Part shown: positions 55,621 to 64,000 of the stretch, one piece after another
Layout: each line of letters starts with the position of its first letter
Position numbering within the stretch: position 1 is the first letter of the stretch
Source: Mallotus nudiflorus
Lineage: Eukaryota; Streptophyta; Magnoliopsida; Malpighiales; Euphorbiaceae
Direction: 5' to 3'
Length of the DNA: 64,000 bases
Assembly: GCA_947683625.1 (NCBI GenBank)
Contig: CANTUR010000055.1
Location: 2,418,501 to 2,482,500 of the forward strand
Made by a program: the position numbers and the translations under genes
The notes under the pieces: generated by a model
The model's database searches: none
What the model was told of the DNA's origin: nothing
What the model saw: the letters and a program-made list of their open reading frames with translations, nothing else

Positions 55621-58600
55621 CATGACTTGAACAGATATATACAAATGGTATGTACTTTCTTTAATAGATTTCCCTTCCAACCGAAAGCACATTTTATATG
55701 ACTTACTAAAATACATTGGATTGGGCCTATCTTAAGAAGTTCATCTTTTGTATTTTTATAAATACAATTATTATTCGAGAAATTTATAAAAAATGCTCAA
55801 TTGTTAGATTTTTTTTACTAAAATGCACCTAATTTTCATTGGTTACACTTTTATTATAACCCTTTTTCTTCTTCACACTTTTTTTTTTATTTTCTTTTTT
55901 ACCCCTTTTGTTTTCTTCTTTTTCCTTCTTTCTTATTTTTATTTCATTTTTTCCGTTCTTTTTATTTTTTATTTTTTCATCCTTTTCCTTTTTTTTCCTT
56001 TTTTTTAATTAATGGAAAATACAATATCATTATTATTTTTCTAATTTTTATTTCATTTTTCCATTAGTTTTTATTTTGTTAATCTCTTTAATTTTTTTTT
56101 CATATTCAATAGCATTTTGGTGCTAGCTTTTCTCCTTTTTTATTTTATTTTTTATTTTTTTCTCCTTCTCTTCTTTTTTCCTCTCTCTTTTTTATTTTAT
56201 TTTATCCTTATTTTTTTATTTCATTCTTTTTTTAATTTTTATTTTCTTTTTATTTTTTCTCATTCTTTTCTGTTTTTCCTTTTCTTTTTTTTTTTTTAAA
56301 GTAATGGAGAACTAGCCATTATTATTATTATTATTATTTTTTTATTTTGATTATTTTTTCTTGTTTTAGTAATTTTTTTTAGAAAGAAAAGTTCTGTTTG
56401 TGATTATTTACCAGGCACACTGTCTTTAATTCAATTTCACTTGCTTCATATTTTTTTATTTTAAACCTGAGTATGCCTTATTTATATACACAAGAGTGAT
56501 ATGCTAACGCAATACGTGGGTGATTAAAAATGCAAATAAGAATATTTCAATTTCTAAAAAATAAGCTGATAGATGTAAATGATAAACAAATAGATAAATA
56601 ATTGAGGTCAGTCAACTTTCATGCAACAATATGGTGTAAAATAAAAGTAATGAAGATAAATTTAACAAATCTTTTCTTTAGTTTTTAGCATAAAATACAA
56701 ATTTTTAGTTAAGTATTCTTCATGAAGCTAAATAAAAGTGGAAGTATGAAAAATAAACTAAACATATACAAAAAATAAACCCAAAAAATGAAAAATATTC
56801 TCAGTTTAATGCGTTTGAAATTGTCTTCTAGTCATTTTAAATTTTTTTAAATTAAAATTCTCACTATATTCTTCATTGTAATAAATGAAAACTAGTAATT
56901 GTCCGATTCCTACAAATATAAGTTGTATTAGAAGTCGATTTTTGATGATATTGTATGAGAAAAGTAAAATATAATGTAATGAAGATATCATATCAAAAAT
57001 ATAAAATATACGACATATATTCTAAATTGACAAAAATATACACTAAATTTATGGGTATTAATATATGTCTAGAGTATATTAAAATTTTCTCTTTGATAAT
57101 TTATTATATTTTAATTTAATGAAAAAACAATAATTCTTTATTTGTTATGTGCCAATTGTTGAGATTTATGAATATATAGATATTACTATATATAGATTCG
57201 CTAGAAAACGATAATTCTTGATTTGTTATAAAGAAAAATCACAATTCTTAATTTATAATATATTTGCTGGAAAAGTCGCTACGATTATTGTTTATTAAAA
57301 AATAAACATGAGTTAGTTTAGGGAAAAAAATTATAATTAACATATTTAAATTATAAAATTCACATTGGTTTTTTAAAAAATAATTAATTTTTTTTAATAT
57401 ATATATATATATTATTTTATGATCCTAGAACAAAAAAGAAACTAATAATATGTAGAAAAGAAACCAATAATATACAAAAAAAAGAAACCAAACATATATG
57501 AAAATATTTCAACTTTCATGTCTTTAGAATTTATATTATGACAAAACTGACAACATAGTAGGCATGTGACTACCTATAATAAAATAATTAATACTAATAA
57601 TGATAATATATTCAATTAAAGATAAAGAAAAATATAATGAGATTGTCAAGTATTCTTCATGAAACTGAATAATTTTTTTAAAAACATATTAAGGGTATGC
57701 CCTTCATATTAATTATTTGATATATTCAAAATATATATTTTATTTTTAAGTATTAATTTTAATAATTAAACTCAAATTGTTGAAGAGATAGTTTGAATAA
57801 AATTAACATTAAAGTAATAAGTTTTTTTTATTATTATTAATAAGTTGATTAAATAATCTAAACATTGAGAGACTACATACACAATACTTTCCTTTTAGAT
57901 TAAATGAAAATTAATTTTACATACTACCTTCTTTTATTTCAAGTAAAAATTAATTTTGCAAAACAGTAATAAATAGGTTTTTGTTTAAATTAATTAGTTT
58001 TTTTTTTTATTTTCTTTTGATGTTTTGAAGTATATCAGAAACCAACAATATACCAAAAGCTACTCATTATAAACTATAATATATTTATTGTTCATATATT
58101 TGTACTGTTTTAGAAGATTTTTTCTTGTGTATGATTATGAATTTTGTTGATAAATTTGTATGGTATATATTGTATTTAAGAGAGAAAATTTGTAAAAATT
58201 ATGTATATATTTTAAGAAGATGACTTTGATTAAATATATGAATTATTTCATTACATAGTATAAATGAAAAATCAATAAAAAAATTCAAATTAAATGAAAT
58301 TGAAATATGAAATACATTAAAAAAAGATACTCAATGCATGTCTTCGAGTTATAATACATTATGTTTATTCTTAAATAAATATCATTAAATATATAAGCAA
58401 TTGGAAACAAATAATGAAATTGTTAGGTATTCTTCATGAAGCTGAATGAAAGTGTATAAAATTGTTGCATATATGAAAAGAAAAAAAACTAAATAATACG
58501 AAAAATAAACCAAAAGTGAAAAAAAAATATTTCAAATTCATGCATTTGGAATTTTTTTTCCAGTCATTTTTAAAATTTTTGTAAATTAAATTGTCATTGT

Positions 58601-60342
58601 AATAAATAAAAATTAGTAGTTTCATTCCTCCAAATATAAGTTGTGTTAGAAGTTAGTTCTTTAATTATGAATGTAATGAAGATATTGTATTAGAAATGTA
58701 AAACATATGGAACATATTCTAAATTGTTATAAACAAAATAAAAGAACTAACTAATTCATAAAGAAATAATTTTTTGTTTTGACACATATTCAAAATGAAT
58801 TGGACAATAAAAAAAAATGCATTATATGACAAAAAAAAAAATATAATTAATTAAACTTAAAATATTTTATAATTATTAAACCATAAAGAATATTTGTGCT
58901 CTTATAACTGCAATAGCACTTGCATCGATCAACTATCTACATGTTTAATCCACAAAAAGTGAATTAGAGGCAACACCCACTATCTTGAATTACATCTATA
59001 CAAGTGCTAACTAATTCATATTAGTAATGACAAAGTTAAGTAGACAATACAATTGGAGAAGCATTATCGAAGTACATTCTTTTGAAGGCAACAAAATAGC
59101 CAATAAATAATGAAATTCACACAAACTAAAAAAGGGTAAAACTTATTGTCATTTCCTCTTCTACCAAGTTTGCAACAAAAACCTAGAAACCAAAGATACA
59201 ATCTTTGAACCAAATTTCAATTTCAAACAAAAAAACTAAGCTCAGCTGCAAACAAAAAACAAAAAAAATAAATAAAACCCTTCAACTACTTAGCAAAAGA
59301 AATAAACCAAAAGTAAACAAAAAAGAAATTTCAAATTTTATGCCTTTTTGGAATTTATATTAATTCATCTATTGCTGCTGCTTTTTTTTTTATTATAATT
59401 ATAATTTAAATAATAAGTTAAGATAATATTTTATTATAATAATAAATTTTAATTAAATTAAAAAATAAATAATTTAAATAAATAATATGTTATTTATATT
59501 AAATAATTTATATATATTATTAATTAAATTTTAAAATATATTTATTAATATTAAAAATATGTAATGTATATTAATATATTAAATAATATTAAAGATAATA
59601 GTTAATAATATATATATATAACTAAGATTTGAAGTTTATAAATACAATTATAAGATGTTAGCACTTCAATTTTGAGGGATGGTGAAGAACGAATTAACAA
59701 CCCATAAAGATCATCAAACAATATAAATGTACAGAAAATTATAGTATGGTAGTATTTTAAACTAAAGCCCATTACCCTAAGTTTAGGGCAATAAAGATGA
59801 GAGTTTAGGTTTATTAGCCTAAAAAAAATTAGAACCCAAGGTATACAGGCTCTGTCTGTTTTGGTAAGAAAGCCTCATCTTAGAACGCATAGATTTAATT
59901 TTAAGGATAAATGATGAGAATCTATCCCGAAATGACAAGGCCCTATTATGAGATGAGATAAAACTTTATCTTGAAGGGATAATTTTAGTTTTCTAAAAAA
60001 AATGGGATGATTTTAGTGATTAAATTTAATTAAACCTTAAAATTATCCAATTTATCTTTGTTGACCTATAAATATAGCTCCTGTACGAAGCTTAAGGGGA
60101 TTTTTTTTTTTGCAAAGAGAATTTGGAGAAAAAAAAAAAAACATTGCTTTATCTCTTTTAGGTTTTAGAGACTTTAACTTAAAATAAATTATACTTAAGT
60201 AGTAATTATGAGGTTCTTCTTTTAAGTTCCCAAAAGTTTTGTTTTGCCGTTTTGTATTTGAAGTGATGTTCCTAACAACATAATGTGCCTTGAAGGTTCC
60301 ATAATCAGGTTCTTCATCCCTTTGTTTGTTTGTTTTTATTTT
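55621..60342. other. AT-rich DNA with repeated blocks, no recognised gene
   Basis: A polypyrimidine stretch covers about 55860-56300; its Phe-rich ORFs are low complexity. A block of about 370 bp occurs at about 56640-57010 and again at about 58350-58740, with shorter related pieces near 57480-57680 and 59290-59360. A TATA-like 'ctataaatata' lies near 60066 in a less AT-rich stretch (59830-60340), with no gene that I can recognise. Confidence 0.5.
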
Positions 60343-63300
60343 TGTTATAATCTGATATTTTTATAAATTATTAAATTAATTTTTAACTATGCAGTATTAA
60401 TAAATATTTTAAATTTTTATATATTATAATTTTTTTGTGTAATTTAATTAAATTTTAGTGTTTATGTTTATGTTTATTTTATTATGGTATTAATATTAAA
60501 CCGAGATTTAAAAGTTTAATTTAGTGTTATATATATTATTTATTGATTTAATAATTATATTATTGTTATTATTTGTGAATAGTATTAAATAATTTTATTT
60601 TAAATATTTTAATATTTAGTGGTGGATTTAATTTGAAAGTAATTATTTAATTCAAAAATATTATTATCATTATTATTATATTTTATATATGTATATTGTT
60701 TTGTCTTTTTCCTAATTAAAAAAAGGGGACAAAAGCTTTTTTTTTTTTTCGGTTTTCTTCCTCTTCTTTTTTCTTTCTTTTCTTTTTTTTTTCTTCTTCT
60801 CGGTCTACAAAACAGTGCCACCATCCAAGCCACCATCAACCGCCATTCTGTCACCATCACCACACAAACATCACCTCCTCTCTTTCCTTCTCTTTTTGCC
60901 ATCATAAGCAAGTTTCTTCGTCCTTTGCTTCCTTTGAGCACAACAACTAGAAGCATCACCAGCGACGGTTTCTGGTGAATTCTGCTTGCGGTTCTGGACT
61001 TGTTTGACTCCTCTTGGTTTGAGCAAGCAGATTTTTTGATCGTTTCAAACTTAGGACGTGCAGTAATTCTTTATACTTAAGTTTTAGTTTAGACCAATTT
61101 AGTTTTTGATTTTTTTGAGCTTGAAATAGTTTGATTCATGCTTAATCCCTTTGGAAATGTGGTTGTGTGCATCAAGAGCTATCTAAATATAATTTTATTT
61201 GATTTTTCTGAATCATTTGAAGATTTTTGATTTTATATTATGGTGAGTCACTGTTATGATGACCCATGCCGGAAAAATTTTAATATTTAAAAAAAAAATT
61301 GAGTTATTTAGAACATGGTTTGTGAAGGAAATTTGGTGAAATTAATTTTAGATTTTTAGTTATGAATTTATTTAGTTTATATATAAAATTGTATTTTTGA
61401 AAAATAAGGTAAATTTTATCAATTATATGATTTTTATTGAAAATAATGCTAATTAGTATATTTAATATAAACATTAAGCTTTAGAAATGAGAAAATAAAA
61501 TTTTACGAATTTATAGTAATTTTGGTTAATTTTCGGAAAATATTTAATATTATGGTAATTTTTGGAAAAATTAGTAAATTTTGTATTTTAATTGAAATTA
61601 TTGTTAATTAGTATGTTTTGGATAATTTTGGAATAATAAATAGTATTAAAATAATTTTTATGAATTATTTACTATTTTTAGCTGATTAATAATAATTTTT
61701 AAAATCATACTTAAATAATAGCTTATTTATTACTTTTATGATTAAAATGAATTTTTAGCTATTTTTATTATATAATTGAGTAATTTAAATAATTAATTGT
61801 ACTTTATGCTATTTAATTTTGAATTTTTTTAAAAATGGAATTTTTACTAATATTATTTAATTCTATTTGAGATTTTATTAAATTAATTTGAAGATAAATT
61901 ATCTTTAATGTTTTTATTATTCAAATAAACTGTATGGAGGTATTTTATTGATTTTCAAGGATTTTAATGATTTTTTTATATTTATTATTTATTATTGATT
62001 TTTGTGTAGTTTAATTCTCGGTTGGGCAAATTGTGTAGTTCGGGGGCTCAACCCGAGAAGTTGAGCATTTGTGAATATTGAAGTGTGTTTGCTTATAGGA
62101 TCGGCTCTACTTTTAGTGGAAAGATGTCTGTTTTACAAAGAAAATTCTATCAAATTTTCGATAAAATTCTCGTAAAATGTGACATTGGGTCGATCCTGAG
62201 TCTTTAATTTTTTATCAAGTTGTATCCTAGATTAAGTCATTCTTTAGAATTTCTAGAAGTATAAAATTAGGATTTCGATTCTAATATTATTATTATTTAT
62301 TTATTTTTCCATAGTTGCATCGAGATCGAGACCTACCAGACCAGGCCGGTCTAATTCTTTAAGAGGAGTGCACAACAGTGAGTTATTATCATATATATGT
62401 ATTACACGTAGAATAAATATTTGTGAGCATCCATATTTTAAGTATGATCTATTTTATTAAATGATTATATTTATGTTTTGGTATATGTTTGGTATATATT
62501 TGATATATTGCCTTGAAAATGGATGCTACCATGTTTAAATTATGCATTTCATTATTTTTAATAATTATAAGATTTATTTGAAGAATAGTAGTAGAACGTG
62601 CTTTCTAGTAGGCTACACTAGGATTGTGTGTGCAGCAGTGCATTAGATTTTAGGGTTGATATTATGAGATATTTTATGTGAGATTTGAATAATTGATTAT
62701 TGTGATTGTGGTGTGATTGCGGGAGCTCGATTGACCTAGTTTCTTGGGGCCAATCACGCCGACAATGAGACTACGGAAGCTCGATTGATTTAGTGTCTCG
62801 GGGCTAGTCTACTGTCCAAAAATGGAAAAGAGAAATATTTTGGAATTAAGTGAGTATGTTGGCTAATGAGGTTTAGTGATCGAGGTTGTGGAATATTTTA
62901 AAGTTCTGCTATGATCCTTCACCCAAGAACTTTTCTGCATCTATAACTATATAAAAATGAATTTTTGCATATGTATGAAATGCATGTATATATATAAAAA
63001 TATTATTATATTGATGCTTGGTTGTATATGACTTTAAGTTGCATGTATATATATTATAATAATTCATTCAGTGAGGTCTAACTCCCTTTAATATTTTTTT
63101 TTCAGGATTTGCTACTTCAGACCTTCCTTGTAGTACTCTTCGACGGACTCTTTCCTCTCCGGCTAATTTATGTAAATACTAAATTATCATCTTCTTGTAT
63201 TTTAGTAATCATTGCAGTATTAGTGTTTTGCACTAATTAGAGAACTTGTATTCGAATATTGTATGAAGATATTTTTATTATGTTATGGCATAAAGTTTTT

Positions 63301-63448
63301 ATTTTATAATATTAAATTTTTAATTTTAGCGTATTTTTTTGTAATATATTTGCATGTGTTTTTATTTTTAGGCTTGTTACGAGTTTCAAATTCGAAAGAA
63401 TTCCTGTTCCCTAGCGCTGGTCATGACTCCTCGGTTTGGGTCATGACA
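60343..63448 (+). repeat. 5' LTR of a second, older Tekay-family element
   Basis: The 3.1-kb LTR starts TGTTATAATCTG and ends GGGTCATGACA, matching the sense end GGGTCGTGACA of the chromovirus. It keeps the stem-loop block (62104-62184) and both hairpins (62713-62757, 62769-62809) at the same lengths. The ORF 63263-63490 crosses the LTR end and is not a gene. Confidence 0.85.
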
Positions 63449-63452
63449 AAGT

Positions 63453-63464
63453 TGGTATCAGAGC
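63453..63464 (+). other. Primer binding site of the second Tekay-family element
   Basis: TGGTATCAGAGC begins four bases after the LTR end, a perfect match to the initiator-Met tRNA end. Confidence 0.92.
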
Positions 63465-63655
63465 CTAGGTTTTTAGTGTTATGGACCTAGGTTTTAGAGT
63501 TGTGTTTTCATTGGAACTACTACAGTAAATTAGGTTCGACTATGTCTTCGATAAATTTTCCTTGTTATAGTTTTTCGTGTAATCATTAGGATGTCTGTTC
63601 GTCATTTATTTGTTGTCTATTTTGTTTGAATTTTGTTGGTTTTTGTCTTTTCAGA

Positions 63656-64000
63656 ATAAGGAGACAAGCGCGTGTCGCTCCATCAGTCATTGAGGCTGAG
63701 GATGATGAGTCCTTCCAGGATGAGGTTCTACCCCCAGAGTAGCTAGTCAGGCACAAAGGTAGAGGTAGACCTCAAGGAGTGGCAGGTTGCCATAGGCATA
63801 GAGAGCTATAGGACGAGGAACTTGTAGAGTAGGAGTTTGAGGAAGTTGTTATACCTCCAGCCATACCGCAGATGCAACTTGGTTATCAACAAGGCATGTT
63901 CGACCTTGAGGCAACATTATTTTATGCCATAGTCGGTAGGATATCATTCGACGGGACTATAAACCCTCTAGATTTTTTACATACCATTGATACGAGGACT
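63656..64000 (+). pseudogene. gag: Gag of the second Tekay-family element, decayed, partial
   Basis: The frame starts at ATA (63656) where the intact relative has ATG, and reads 'IRRQARVAPSVIEAEDDESF', later 'EATLFYAIVGRISFDGTINPL', paralleling the chromovirus Gag start. Three TAG stops replace codons in the Arg/Pro-rich part ('PPE-LVRH', 'REL-DEE', 'VE-EF'). It continues past the window. No product is possible. Confidence 0.9.

Larger units (their letters stand above)
60343..64000 (+). mobile_element. Second Tekay-family chromovirus, 5' part, runs off the window
   Basis: It comprises the 5' LTR, primer binding site and start of a decayed gag on the plus strand, opposite to the element at 19316-30800. 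Divergence from that element is high by eye, so it is an old relative. Its 3' part lies beyond 64000. Confidence 0.85.

Noticed and set aside
55823..56299. Two Phe/Leu-rich ORFs resembling membrane proteins
   Set aside because: T-rich low-complexity DNA produces such frames by chance; no start context, no diverse hydrophobic composition.
60609..60959. 116-codon minus ORF with Arg/Lys-rich part
   Set aside because: It is antisense to the 5' LTR of the second Tekay-family element and has no match to a known family.

Overview
This is nuclear DNA of a flowering plant, most likely a dicot. It is very AT-rich, full of plant LTR retrotransposons, and has plant-type primer binding sites (initiator-Met and Arg tRNA). 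I recognise no host gene with confidence. Nearly everything that can be named is a transposable element or a relic of one. The species cannot be fixed from the sequence.

Positions 2889-35396 hold a four-level nest of retrotransposons. Each level is bounded by a matching 5-bp target duplication. (1) A gag-only Tat/Ogre-like Gypsy element on the minus strand (2889-35396, ATATA). (2) Inside it, a plus-oriented solo LTR (8958-32805, AACAA). (3) Inside that, a SIRE-like Copia element on the minus strand with an extra ORF after pol (10463-32782, ATATG). (4) Inside its gag gene, a young full-length Tekay/Del-type chromovirus on the minus strand (19316-30800, AATAA). The inner LTR pair differs by about 0.8% by hand count. 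The SIRE-like pair differs by about 7% over its first 120 bp, and the Tat pair looks more diverged, so the order of insertion agrees with the ages.

Positions 35402-44665 are AT-rich. They hold a possible small secreted-protein ORF (36671-36985), a dispersed AT-rich non-autonomous repeat, a CACTA transposon relic (about 38610-41492) split by a Tat-family solo LTR (39359-40955), and a foldback element with terminal inverted repeats of about 250 bp (42064-43088). Positions 44666-49526 are a complete but decayed Ale-like Copia element (target duplication GAAAA). Its LTRs differ in tandem-repeat copy number, and its reverse transcriptase motif is damaged.

Positions 49527-52918 carry a LINE ORF1 relic split by a probable solo LTR (51029-52514). 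A truncated Tekay-family LTR (52919 to about 55620) follows, then about 4.7 kb of AT-rich DNA with internally repeated blocks. The window ends with the 5' LTR (60343-63448), primer binding site and decayed gag start of a second Tekay-family element on the plus strand, which runs off the end.

The coding relics together describe retrotransposon replication: Gag for particles; protease, reverse transcriptase, RNase H and integrase for copying and insertion; a chromodomain for chromatin targeting in the chromovirus. None is intact. The least expected signals are RNA-like structures in the Tekay LTRs (two tandem hairpins whose stems covary between copies, and a second hairpin block), a strict C-to-T pattern of nonsense codons in a young element, and a hairpin-rich motif shared by Tat-family LTRs. 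I see no sign of a novel multigene system.
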